A DNA stretch of 64,000 bases from Nocardia seriolae NBRC 15557. Its GTDB lineage: Bacteria; Actinomycetota; Actinomycetes; Mycobacteriales; Mycobacteriaceae. The translations under genes were made by a program, and so were the position numbers. Below the pieces are notes generated by a model. That model was given only the letters and a program-made list of their open reading frames with translations. It was not told the DNA's origin and made no database searches. Below are positions 1 to 7,855 of this stretch, in pieces. The stretch spans positions 20,372-84,371 of the forward strand of contig NZ_BJWY01000018.1 in the NCBI RefSeq assembly GCF_007990715.1, written 5' to 3'. The stretch's first letter is position 1. Every line of letters starts with the position of its first letter.

Positions 1-190
1 ACTCGGCGGGCGCGCTGGGCACGGTCCAAAGATCCAGCGGTGCTTCCGGGCTCGCGACCGGGACACTCGACTCGGCCGGGTCAGCCGCCGCGGAGCCGAG
101 TCCAGAGATCGCACCCAGCGCCGCGACGCAGACTGCCGCCGCTCCCGCCCGCATCGACAGCATCGGGCGATTTGTCCGCTTCGGCATCAT
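1..190 (-). CDS. Secreted protein, N-terminal fragment cut by the window edge
   Basis: The minus strand opens with an ATG at 190 (a second in-frame ATG follows at once) and stays open to the window edge, giving about 63 residues. The start reads MMPKRTNRPMLSMRAG, followed by an alanine-rich hydrophobic stretch ending in GSAAADPAES. This is a typical Sec signal peptide: basic n-region, hydrophobic core and an Ala-x-Ala cleavage site near residue 36. The mature part begins with a Pro/Ser/Ala-rich segment and is then cut off, so the function cannot be assigned. The protein is inferred to be exported. Confidence 0.6.
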   Translation of the reverse strand, partial: MMPKRTNRPMLSMRAGAAAVCVAALGAISGLGSAAADPAESSVPVASPEAPLDLWTVPSAPAE

Positions 191-393
191 GCCCGCCAGC
201 CTAGCCAGCCCTCCGAGTACCGATCACGCCGGTCGTTGGCACCCCGCCGCATCGACCGGTCACCCGGCGCAGCCCCCATCCGGCAGCCCGGGCGGAGGTC
301 CCGCAACCACCGGGACGTCCAATCCGCCGTGGCTGTCGGCCGAGCGCACTCTGTCGGAGCAGCGGGCTCGGATCAGGGGCGAACGGCGCTGTC

Positions 394-1884
394 TCACACC
401 CGCTGGAGGCTCTTGGCGGCCCCGACCGGGCGCAGGGTTTTGCCGAGGTCGGTGCGCAGGGTGGTGGCGGAGTCGAGGAGGTAGTTCTGGCGGACCTGCC
501 AGGGGTGGCGGTCGCCCTGGCGGGGGAAGTCGGCGATCGAGCGCTGGATGTAGCCGGAGGCGAGGTCCAACAGGGGACGTTCTTGGAGGGCGCGCTGAGG
601 CTCGGGGACGACGGCGGTGTAGCCGTTGCGGTCCATATAGCCGAGGATCTTGCAGACCAGGCGGGAGGTGAGGTCGGCGCGCAGGGTCCAGGAGGCGTTG
701 GTGTAGCCGATGCACACGGCGAAGTTGGGGACGCCGGTGAGCATGGTGCCCTGCCAGACGAATTGGTCGGAGAGGTTGACCGGGGCCCCGTCGACGATGA
801 GGTCGATGCCGCCGAAGGCGAGCAGTTGCAGGCCGGTGGCGGTGACCACAATGTCGGCCTCGATCAGCTTGCCCGACTTCAGGCGGATGCCTTCGGGGAC
901 AAAGGTTTCGATGTGATCGGTGACCACCTCGGCCTGGCCCTTGCGCATGGCCTTGAAGAAGTCGGCGTTGGGGACCGCGCACAGGCGCTGGTCCCACGGG
1001 TTGTAGTCCGGGGTGAAGTGCTCGGCGACCAGGCTCTCGTCCTTCAGGATTCGCGTGGTGAGCCCGGTGAGCAGCTTGCGCGCGGCCTCTGGGCGACGCC
1101 GGCAGTACTGGTAGAAGCCGATATTGAACAGGATGTTCTTGGTGCGGATGACCCGGTGGGCCAGATTCGGCGGCAGCAGTTCGCGAATCCGGTCGGCGAT
1201 CTTGTCGCGGCCGGGGACCGCGGAGATCCAGGTGGGACTGCGCTGCAGCATGGTCACCAGTTCGGCCTGCTCGGCCATGGCCGGGACCAGGGTGACCGCG
1301 GTCGCGCCGCTGCCGATGACCACCATGCGCTTGCCCGCGTAATCCAGGTCCTCGGGCCAGAATTGGGGGTGCACGACGGCCCCGGCGAAGTCGGCGATGC
1401 CCGGGAATTCCGGCGAGTGCCCCTGGTCGTAGTTGTAGTAGCCCGAGCAGGAGTAGAGGAAGCCGCAGGTCAGCGTGCTGGTCTCGACGCCGTCGGCGGT
1501 GGTGTGCTCCAGCGTCAGGGTCCACCGCGATTGGGAGCTGTCCCATTGCGCACCAATGACTTTGGTCCCGTACCGGATGTGCCGGTCGATGCCGTTCTCG
1601 GTGGCCGTCTCCCGGATGTAGCGCAGGATCGACGGCCCGTCGGCAATGGACTGCGCGTCGCGCCAGGGCTTGAACGGGTAGCCGAGGGTGAACATGTCGC
1701 TGTCGGAGCGGATGCCCGGATACCGGAACAGGTCCCAGGGGCCGCCGAGCGCCGCGCGGGCCTCGAGGATGGCGTAGCTGCGGCCGGGCTGCTCGGTCTG
1801 CAGGCGATACGCCGCGCCGATGCCGGAGAGCCCGGCTCCGACGATGACGACGTCGAGGTGTTCGGCGAGGGTGCTGGCGCTCAT
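394..1884 (-). CDS. EthA-like FAD-dependent Baeyer-Villiger monooxygenase
   Basis: The predicted 496-residue enzyme inserts one oxygen atom next to a carbonyl, or oxidises S/N groups, using NADPH, FAD and O2. The N-terminal FAD-binding GAGLSG is at residues 16-21, the Baeyer-Villiger fingerprint FAGAVVHPQFWP at 166-177, and the NADPH-binding GSGATA at 191-196. Segments such as RYPGIRSDSD, SCSGYYNYD, YNPWDQRLC and GYTNASWTL match what I recall of M. tuberculosis EthA (about 489 residues), the activator of ethionamide. The start at 1884 leaves 15 residues before the glycine motif, as expected. It is divergent from an AraC-type regulator 70 bp away, which probably controls it; in M. tuberculosis the regulator is instead TetR-type EthR. 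The substrate is unknown. Confidence 0.9.
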   Translation of the reverse strand: MSASTLAEHLDVVIVGAGLSGIGAAYRLQTEQPGRSYAILEARAALGGPWDLFRYPGIRSDSDMFTLGYPFKPWRDAQSIADGPSILRYIRETATENGIDRHIRYGTKVIGAQWDSSQSRWTLTLEHTTADGVETSTLTCGFLYSCSGYYNYDQGHSPEFPGIADFAGAVVHPQFWPEDLDYAGKRMVVIGSGATAVTLVPAMAEQAELVTMLQRSPTWISAVPGRDKIADRIRELLPPNLAHRVIRTKNILFNIGFYQYCRRRPEAARKLLTGLTTRILKDESLVAEHFTPDYNPWDQRLCAVPNADFFKAMRKGQAEVVTDHIETFVPEGIRLKSGKLIEADIVVTATGLQLLAFGGIDLIVDGAPVNLSDQFVWQGTMLTGVPNFAVCIGYTNASWTLRADLTSRLVCKILGYMDRNGYTAVVPEPQRALQERPLLDLASGYIQRSIADFPRQGDRHPWQVRQNYLLDSATTLRTDLGKTLRPVGAAKSLQRV

Positions 1885-1918
1885 GACTTCCAGTCTGTTG
1901 TGCCCGCCACCGGGTTTC

Positions 1919-1947
1919 TTGACTCTGGGCGACAAGTATTTGATTCT
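1919..1947 (+). promoter_or_regulatory. Promoter for the AraC-type regulator, apparently leaderless
   Basis: TTGACT at 1919-1924 is followed after exactly 17 bp by GATTCT at 1942-1947. The regulator ATG at 1955 is 7 nt beyond the -10 hexamer, so transcription would start at or beside the A of the ATG. No Shine-Dalgarno sequence is visible, which fits a leaderless mRNA as is common in actinobacteria. Confidence 0.45.
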
Positions 1948-1954
1948 GTACGAC

Positions 1955-2965
1955 ATGTCGGTGATCAGGTCCGCCGGACTGCGGGGCTTCCGCGCCACCG
2001 TGGCCGAACTCGGCGGCGATGCCGAGGAACTCGTCGCGCTCTGCGGACTGCCGGTGGCCGCCCTGGACACCGACGATCTGCTGGTCCCCGACCAGGCCGT
2101 CGGCGCGGTGCTGGAACTCGCCGCGCACCGGCTGAACTGCCCGGATCTGGGCCTGCGCATGGCCTCCCGCCAGGACCTGGACATGCTCGGCCCGCTGGCG
2201 CTGGCCATCCGCAATGCGACCACCCTGGCCGGGGTCCTCGAATTCACCTCGCGCTACCTGTTCGTGCACGCCCGCTCGCTCAGCCTCACCATGGAACCCG
2301 ACCCCTACGGCGACCGCGGCGTGATCGCCCTGCGCTACGGCGTCACCACGCCCGGCCTGCCGACCCCGGCGCAGGGCACCGATCTCGGATTGGCTTTCGT
2401 GCACAGGACGATTCAGCGCCTGGTCGAGGACCGCTACGGCCTGCGCTCGGTGGAACTCCCCTACCGGCCCGCCGCCCCGGTCCAGGCGTACGAGGAATTC
2501 TTCGGCGCGCCAGTGCGAATCGAGCGCCCGGCCGCCCTGCTGCGGGTACCGAGCGGCCTGGCCAACCGACGGCTCTCGGGCGGTGACGAGAACCTGCACC
2601 GGCTGGCCATGGCCTTTCTGGCGGAGCAGTCCGGCGGCGCGGCCTCGGCCATCACCCCGCGGGTGCGGACCACGCTCCAGAAGCTGCTGGGTACCGCCGC
2701 CCCCGAAATCGACGCTGTCGCACGGCTGCTCACCATCCACCCGCGCACCCTGCAGCGCCGCCTGGCCGCCGAGGGCACCACCTTCGCGGCCATCCTGGAC
2801 GAGGTGCGCCGCACCGAGGCCCGCCGCTACCTGACCACCACCGACATGCCGATGAGCCAGGTGGCCTCGCTCATCGGGCTGGCCGAGCAGTCGGTCTTCA
2901 CCCGCTGCTGTCAACGCTGGTGGGGCGCTACGCCAACCGCGGTGCGGCGCGGCAAAGCAGGCTGA
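1955..2965 (+). CDS. AraC-family transcriptional regulator
   Basis: This 336-residue protein has the layout of actinobacterial AraC regulators with an N-terminal arabinose-binding-type sensor domain (about residues 15-200) and a C-terminal double helix-turn-helix (about 240-330). The HTH part reads IHPRTLQRRLAAEGTTF and then MPMSQVASLIGLAEQSVFTR, the two recognition-helix regions of the family. It is encoded head-to-head with the EthA-like monooxygenase, and such pairs are commonly activator and target. The start at 1955 was chosen because the first domain begins directly after it and a promoter lies just upstream; earlier in-frame codons would overlap the divergent gene. The effector is unknown, probably a ketone or lipid-like substrate of the monooxygenase. 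Confidence 0.85.
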   Translation: MSVIRSAGLRGFRATVAELGGDAEELVALCGLPVAALDTDDLLVPDQAVGAVLELAAHRLNCPDLGLRMASRQDLDMLGPLALAIRNATTLAGVLEFTSRYLFVHARSLSLTMEPDPYGDRGVIALRYGVTTPGLPTPAQGTDLGLAFVHRTIQRLVEDRYGLRSVELPYRPAAPVQAYEEFFGAPVRIERPAALLRVPSGLANRRLSGGDENLHRLAMAFLAEQSGGAASAITPRVRTTLQKLLGTAAPEIDAVARLLTIHPRTLQRRLAAEGTTFAAILDEVRRTEARRYLTTTDMPMSQVASLIGLAEQSVFTRCCQRWWGATPTAVRRGKAG

Positions 2966-3077
2966 ACCTGGAGCGTTTCACAGGGTGCATCGCGAGTTCC
3001 GATGGGCCCATTGGCAAATCAAGCACGGCGAGTCCACCGAGACACGCAATCGTTTTGCGGGCTGCCGCGTGTCGATC

Positions 3078-3305
3078 ATGGTCATTCGGCGGTCACGCGC
3101 GCAGTATGTGCTGATGATCGCCGAATGCCCTTCCTGCGCTTGGCCCTCGCCCACGGTCGTGTCCTCACACCGTTCCGTGCAGTACCTGCGCTGCGTGTGC
3201 GGGCAGTGGCTGATCAGCGTGCACGGGAAGGTGGTCGGCGCGGCCGGGGGCACCACGTTCAGCGGCAAGAACCCGGTGGCCGAGATCGCCGGAATCCGGG
3301 ATTAG
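3078..3305 (+). CDS. Small zinc-ribbon-like protein, function unknown
   Basis: A frame of about 75 residues contains ECPSCAWPSP followed by QYLRCVCGQWLI, a CxxC...CxC arrangement resembling a small zinc ribbon, and ends in a glycine-rich tail. Starts are possible at 3078 or 3114 (MIAECPSC) and no clear ribosome-binding site supports either. It overlaps the end of the convergent NTF2-fold gene by 4 bp. The even spacing of the Cys pairs and the aromatic residues look protein-like. I do not recognise the family, and a chance open frame in GC-rich DNA cannot be ruled out. Confidence 0.4.
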   Translation: MVIRRSRAQYVLMIAECPSCAWPSPTVVSSHRSVQYLRCVCGQWLISVHGKVVGAAGGTTFSGKNPVAEIAGIRD

Positions 3306-4105
3306 CTCCCCTGCACGAAGATTCGCGCGGATTCCACACGTAGGCCGGCCGTGAAGTCCAGTTCGGCGATGCCGGGCCCCTGACGGGTCTCCACCGTCGC
3401 GGTCACCGTGCGCCCGGCGGCGATCGGCTTGCTCCAGCGCAGGCCCTTCACCCGGACGGTGAAGTCCTCCAGCGACATGGTGCCGTCGGTGCCCCACTCC
3501 AGCCGCGGCACCGGCGCCAGCGTGGAGCGCGCGTCGGCGGCGTCGCCGCGCCCGAGCGCGTTCAGTAGCCGCCCCGCGGCCTGCTTGCCCGGCTTGCCGA
3601 CACCGCGCAGCCCGGACATGAAACCGACTGCGCCGCCGACACCTTGATTGCCGAGCAGCTGCGGCCCCAGCTTCGCCCCGGCCAGCAGCCCCTGCACGCC
3701 GGAGCCCAGCAGCTGGCCGATCATGCCGGCCAGCTCCCAATGTGCGCGCAGGGCGCGGATTTTCAGCGCGCCGTCGGCATCGACGAGGTCGTAGCGCAGG
3801 TGCATGGGCACGTGCAGGGTGACCCCGGTCGACATGGTGGTGGCGATGCTCAGATCGCGGAAGACCGTCATCCCGCACACCACGTCATTGGCCACGTCGA
3901 AGACGATCCCGTTGGGCGCGATGAAGGTGTCGTAGAAGCGCTCGATGGCCGCCCGCCCGACATGCGGGCGCGAGCCCACCGGATCCTCGACGCTGCCGTT
4001 CTCGGCGAACAGCCCCACCCAGGCGGCCTTGTCATGGGCGCCGACCGCCCGCGGTGAGGCTTCGACGGTCGCCATCAGTTCGGCGGCAGTGGGATTCGCG
4101 GGCAC
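3302..4105 (-). CDS. SnoaL/ketosteroid-isomerase-like (NTF2-fold) protein
   Basis: The 267-residue product begins VPANPTAAELMATVEASPRAV, and residues 15-130 follow the NTF2/SnoaL pattern: a helical start, W-x-x-LFAENGSVEDPVGSRPHVGRAAIERFYDTF, then strands with a lipid-enzyme-like hydrophobic pocket. The remaining C-terminal half contains a glycine-rich stretch and a second beta-rich segment (TVRVKGLRWSKPIAAG), so it is about twice the length of a single-domain member. The GTG start at 4105 was preferred because TGGAGGACACC precedes it. It lies just downstream of the F420-type oxidoreductase on the same strand (89 bp gap). Steroid or lipid chemistry is suggested only by fold and by the nearby mce operon. 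Confidence 0.65.
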   Translation of the reverse strand: MPANPTAAELMATVEASPRAVGAHDKAAWVGLFAENGSVEDPVGSRPHVGRAAIERFYDTFIAPNGIVFDVANDVVCGMTVFRDLSIATTMSTGVTLHVPMHLRYDLVDADGALKIRALRAHWELAGMIGQLLGSGVQGLLAGAKLGPQLLGNQGVGGAVGFMSGLRGVGKPGKQAAGRLLNALGRGDAADARSTLAPVPRLEWGTDGTMSLEDFTVRVKGLRWSKPIAAGRTVTATVETRQGPGIAELDFTAGLRVESARIFVQGS

Positions 4106-4194
4106 GGTGTCCTCCAGGTGGTGAGCAAGCGCGCGCGATGATACCGAACCGCCGGGATTCCCGAAGGCGGTCGGGCACATCTTTGCGGGCACCG

Positions 4195-5061
4195 TCAGAT
4201 CGCGGCCAGGCGGGGTAGCAGGCGTTCGGCGAACTCGGTGGCATAGGCGACCGGGTCACCGGCGGGCATGAAATCGAGCTGGGTGACGCCCAGGGCGGAC
4301 AGCGGCTCGGCGGCGCGCAGCACCCGATCCGGATCGCTCAGGGCGGGCGGAATGTAGAGCACCGTCTTGCGGATCGCCGCGTAGTCGCGCTGCTCGGCCG
4401 CGCAGTGCGCACGTAGCACCTCGAGCCTGTGCGCGACATCCTCGACCGAGCTGGCGAACAGATTGCAGGCGTCGGCGTAGCGGGCCACCAGCAGCAGCGT
4501 CTTCTTCTCGCCACCGCCGCCGATCAGGATCGGCGGATGCGGGCGGGTCAAAGGCGCGGGCACGCAGACGGTCTCGGCCAGCTGATAGTGCGTGCCCTTG
4601 TACGGCCCGTTGTCCGGCCCCCACATCTGCAGGCAGATCTGCAGCGTCTCCTCGAGCCGCTCGAACCGCTCGGCCATCGGCACCACGGGCACGCCGAGCG
4701 CCCGCTGCTCGCGCTCGTACCAGGACGCGCCGATGCCGAGTTCGGCCCGGCCGCCGGAGAGCACGTCCAGGGTGGTGACGATCTTGGCCAGCAGGCCGGG
4801 ATAGCGGTACATCACGCCGGTCACCAGCACCCCGAGCCGCATGCGCTCGGTCAGCGCGGCAATGTAGCCGAGGGTGGTGTAGCCCTCCAGCATGGGTTCG
4901 TCGTGGGTCCCGCTGTGCTCCATCTGGAAGTAGTGGTCCATGACGGTGAATCCGGCGAACCCGGCCTGTTCGGCGATGCGGGCGGTGTGCGCCAGGGTGG
5001 GCGCGATCCGCTCGGGTTCGGCGGGTGTCGAGAAGTTCCAGTAGTGCAGCCCCAGTTCCAT
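4195..5061 (-). CDS. LLM-class F420-dependent oxidoreductase
   Basis: The 288-residue protein has the luciferase-like monooxygenase (TIM-barrel) pattern: ELGLHYWNFS at the start, TARIAEQAGFAGFTVMDHYFQ, then LTERMRLGVLVTGVMYRYPGLLAKIVTTLDVLSGGRAELGIGASWYEREQRALG, and PPILIGGGGEKKTLLLVARYADACN. Those segments typify F420-dependent reductases/dehydrogenases of mycolic-acid bacteria. The start at 5061 follows a strong GGAGGAG sequence and begins the first beta strand; a longer frame upstream has no such support. It is encoded downstream of the mce operon on the same strand, 112 bp after the Mce-associated gene. The substrate is unknown. Confidence 0.85.
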   Translation of the reverse strand: MELGLHYWNFSTPAEPERIAPTLAHTARIAEQAGFAGFTVMDHYFQMEHSGTHDEPMLEGYTTLGYIAALTERMRLGVLVTGVMYRYPGLLAKIVTTLDVLSGGRAELGIGASWYEREQRALGVPVVPMAERFERLEETLQICLQMWGPDNGPYKGTHYQLAETVCVPAPLTRPHPPILIGGGGEKKTLLLVARYADACNLFASSVEDVAHRLEVLRAHCAAEQRDYAAIRKTVLYIPPALSDPDRVLRAAEPLSALGVTQLDFMPAGDPVAYATEFAERLLPRLAAI

Positions 5062-5173
5062 GCCGGACTCCTCCATCGTCGCCGGGTGATACACGTTGCG
5101 TGCCTGGGTGATACGGCTGCCTACAGTCTGCCCGATGGAGTGGGTCGCGGCCTTGCTGTTTCGGGGCCGGGTT

Positions 5174-5764
5174 CTACTGTCTGGGCAGTGGCAGGTCGAT
5201 GCCGCCGACGTCGGTGACCTTCCACTCCTTCGGGTCGACGTTCACCGTGTAGTACACGGTGGTGAGGACGCCGTCGGGGTTCTGGGCGTTGGTGGAGTTG
5301 ACGTTCAGATAGACATTGACCTTGTAGACGCCGTTGTCGCGGTTGATGACCTGCGAGCTGAGCAGGGTGGGGCTCGAGGTCCACTTCAGCGGGACCAGGA
5401 TCTGCTGCAACTTCGAGGAGGTGGCGTCGAACTTGTTGGCCAGGGCCGGGGTGGTGTTGGACTTCAGCCGCGCGGTCCAGGCGTTGAAGTCGGCGTAATT
5501 GAGATTGGCCGCGCCGATGGCGTAGTCGGAGGCGATCTGCTCGGCGTGCTTGTCGTTCGCCGCCTGGGCGTCGCGGTCGTTCAGAGCGCCGCGGGCGGAC
5601 TGCCACAGCACGGCGACCCACACCAGCGCGCCGATCAAAAGCACGGCCGCGCCGCTGATCAGCAGTGTCGAGAGTTTCAACGAAACGGTTTTGACCTGCG
5701 GCTCGGCGGAGACAGCAGACGTCTCCGGGTCGACCGGCCGCTTCGGTTCGGTGTCCTGGGACAT
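5174..5764 (-). CDS. Mce-associated membrane protein
   Basis: The 196-residue protein has a short cytoplasmic N-terminus, one membrane helix at about residues 32-52 (LLISGAAVLLIGALVWVAVL), and a periplasmic domain with the Mas features ASDYAIGAANLNYADFNAWTARL and VYYTVNVDPKEWKVTDVGG. Mas proteins support or stabilise the Mce complexes in mycobacteria, and OmamA-like homologues have this layout. It is the last gene of the yrbE/mce transcription unit, starting 25 bp after the mceF stop. Many mce loci encode two or more Mas proteins; only one is present here. Confidence 0.85.
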   Translation of the reverse strand: MSQDTEPKRPVDPETSAVSAEPQVKTVSLKLSTLLISGAAVLLIGALVWVAVLWQSARGALNDRDAQAANDKHAEQIASDYAIGAANLNYADFNAWTARLKSNTTPALANKFDATSSKLQQILVPLKWTSSPTLLSSQVINRDNGVYKVNVYLNVNSTNAQNPDGVLTTVYYTVNVDPKEWKVTDVGGIDLPLPRQ

Positions 5765-5789
5765 GGGGTCTCCTCCTAGCTGGGTACTG

Positions 5790-6746
5790 CTACTTCACGT
5801 TGACCTGCACGCGCACGGCACCGTCACCGGTGGACGCGAGCGCCTGCGAGATCAAGCTGCTGATATTGATCTGCGGCCCGGCCGTGCGCACCGCATCGGC
5901 GAGCGGCTGCAACTGGGGCGCGAGGGCCTTCAATTCGGGTCCGGCCTGCTGCAGCCCGTCGCTCAGCTGGGCCAGGAAGGGTGCCAACCCGTTGCCGTCC
6001 ACGTATGCCTGGACTCCGGGTGCACGATCCACCACTCTACCGACGGCATTGATGAGTTCCTCGAGCGACTGCTCGAACCGCACGAATGCCGGTGCGGCCG
6101 CCGCGGTGGCCTCGCCCATGCCCGCCATATCCGACGCCGCGACCTGGAAGCTGTTGAGTAGCTGAGCGATCTTGGGTTCGCGGCTCATAATGGCCTGGGC
6201 GAGCAGATCCCCGGCCCGGGTCAGGGTGGGCATGGACGAATCGGTGCCCTGGAAGGCCGATCCCAGCGTGCTGGCCAGCGAGGCCGCGACCTTGGGGTCG
6301 AGCTGGTTCATGACCTTGTTGACCAGCCGCGACACCTCGGGAATCGACAGCGGCGACTTGATCGACGCGGTGTCCAGGCGCTGCCCGTCGGTCAGATACG
6401 GCCCGCCCGCGACCTTGGGCCGGAATTCCACGTACGGCTCGCCCAGCGCGGAGAGCTGCTCGATGGTGATATCGCTGTTGGTCGGCAGCTTGCGGTCGCC
6501 GTCGATGCGGAAGCCCACCTCGACGCCGCGCGCGGTGGAGTCCACCGAGGTGACCTTGCCGACCTTCATGCCGGTGAGCAGGATCGGCGAACCCACGCTC
6601 AGGCCACCGGAATTCGGCATCACCATGGACGCGTCGGTGTAGTGCGCGAACGGATCGGCCCGCACCACCCCGAAGGTCAGATAGCTCGCGCCCACCACGG
6701 TGACCACCGCGATGCCGCCCAGCGACGCCAGCGAACCCCACTTCAT
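5790..6746 (-). CDS. mceF: MCE family protein F
   Basis: The sixth Mce protein of the operon has 318 residues. One N-terminal membrane helix (about 8-28) precedes the MlaD/MCE domain (about 35-115), recognisable from NSGGLSVGSPILLTGMKVGKVTSVD and EQLSALGEPYVEFRP. A long alpha-helical region follows to the C-terminus. In the current model for mycobacterial Mce systems, helical regions of the six proteins form a tunnel carrying lipid across the periplasm to the YrbE permeases. The ATG overlaps the mceE stop as ATGA, so translation is probably coupled. The symbol reflects position, not a particular M. tuberculosis mce locus. Confidence 0.88.
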   Translation of the reverse strand: MKWGSLASLGGIAVVTVVGASYLTFGVVRADPFAHYTDASMVMPNSGGLSVGSPILLTGMKVGKVTSVDSTARGVEVGFRIDGDRKLPTNSDITIEQLSALGEPYVEFRPKVAGGPYLTDGQRLDTASIKSPLSIPEVSRLVNKVMNQLDPKVAASLASTLGSAFQGTDSSMPTLTRAGDLLAQAIMSREPKIAQLLNSFQVAASDMAGMGEATAAAAPAFVRFEQSLEELINAVGRVVDRAPGVQAYVDGNGLAPFLAQLSDGLQQAGPELKALAPQLQPLADAVRTAGPQINISSLISQALASTGDGAVRVQVNVK

Positions 6747-7855
6747 CGCACCGCTCCGATCATGCGCAGTCCGGCCAGCATGTTGGCGACCTGGTCGTCG
6801 CGCGAGACCGAATCGACCTGCACGCCGGTGATATTCACCTTCGGCCCGTTCTCCACGAACGGCATCAGCTTGTCCCGCAGCAGCGAGACCAGCGCCGACA
6901 GGTTCGACGGCTGCGACAGGTCCAGGGGCTTACCCGAAAGCGCCAGCGGCGCAAAGGCGTGCGTCACCGGATCCAACGCGCCCGCCAGCGGGGCCAGCCA
7001 CACCATCGACTGCCCGAGCTGGCCGAGCACCGCGAAGATCTGGGCGACGCCCTTGATGGAATTGGTGACCCCGGTCATGGCGTCCACCGACTCCTGGCTG
7101 AGCTGGTGGTCGAGGAAGTCCGCGCGATCGTGCAGCACCTGGGCGTTCACGCCCAGACCGTTGAGCAGCTTGTCGACCTGGTCCAGATTGGCCGCCAGAT
7201 CCACGGCATTGCCCGCCGCGTTCTGCGCGATCCGCTTGGTCTCGTTGGGATCCTGCGGCAGCACGGCATTGAACCGGTTGATGATGTCCTGCAACTGGTT
7301 GACGGCGCCGCCCTGGGTGAAGGCGGCCAGGGCGGCCATGGTGTCCTCGAGCTGCACCGGCGGCCTGGTGTGCTCCTGGGTGATGGTTCCGCCGTCCTTC
7401 AGCAGCGACCCGAACCCGTCCGGCGGTGTGGTCAGCGCCAGGTGGATGTCACCGAGCACCGTGTTCTGGCGCAGCTCCGCCATGGTGGCGGTCGGCAACT
7501 GCACCTTGGACGAGATGTCCGCGTCCACGACGACGTACCCGCCACGCCCGCCGGACTGCGCCGAATCCACCACGCGCACACCGCTCACCGAGCCCACCTG
7601 GGCACCGTTGGCGATGACCTTCGCCTTGGCGGGCAGATTCAGCACATTGCCGAACTCGATGTGGATCCGGTAGGTCGGGCCCGAGATGGTGGTGCCGGGC
7701 ACCGGCACCGAAGCCGGATCGAAGGCGCAGCCACCGATGCCCAGCAGCAGGCCCGCCGTCAGCACGGCCGCACCGGCCCGTTTCATCCGGCCCTGTCCCT
7801 TGGTCATCATGAGCGGACCGGCCTCGACCGTGACGTCCCAGCGTCCGATTCTCAT
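6743..7855 (-). CDS. mceE: MCE family lipoprotein E
   Basis: This 370-residue product is the lipoprotein member of the set, in the place occupied by LprK/Mce1E-type proteins. A hydrophobic segment ends in the lipobox LGIGGC (Cys about residue 44), followed by AFDPASVPVPG and the MCE domain with YRIHIEFGNVLNLPAKAKVIANGAQVGSV. A helical domain and a beta-rich tail follow. The start at 7855 overlaps the mceD stop as ATGA, matching its neighbours; internal methionines near residues 16 and 24 give more conventional signal-peptide lengths and are alternative starts. The product is expected to be anchored in the outer leaflet of the plasma membrane as part of the lipid-transfer complex. Confidence 0.87.
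   Translation of the reverse strand: MRIGRWDVTVEAGPLMMTKGQGRMKRAGAAVLTAGLLLGIGGCAFDPASVPVPGTTISGPTYRIHIEFGNVLNLPAKAKVIANGAQVGSVSGVRVVDSAQSGGRGGYVVVDADISSKVQLPTATMAELRQNTVLGDIHLALTTPPDGFGSLLKDGGTITQEHTRPPVQLEDTMAALAAFTQGGAVNQLQDIINRFNAVLPQDPNETKRIAQNAAGNAVDLAANLDQVDKLLNGLGVNAQVLHDRADFLDHQLSQESVDAMTGVTNSIKGVAQIFAVLGQLGQSMVWLAPLAGALDPVTHAFAPLALSGKPLDLSQPSNLSALVSLLRDKLMPFVENGPKVNITGVQVDSVSRDDQVANMLAGLRMIGAVR

Noticed and set aside
260..2914. Very long open frame on the minus strand spanning the monooxygenase and AraC genes (more than 850 codons)
   Set aside because: It is low-complexity in Arg, Gly and Ala, crosses two well-recognised genes in other frames and contains no domain. It is a by-product of high GC content. 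Similar long antisense frames opposite the DHA2 exporter, dinG, glgP and glgE were rejected for the same reason.
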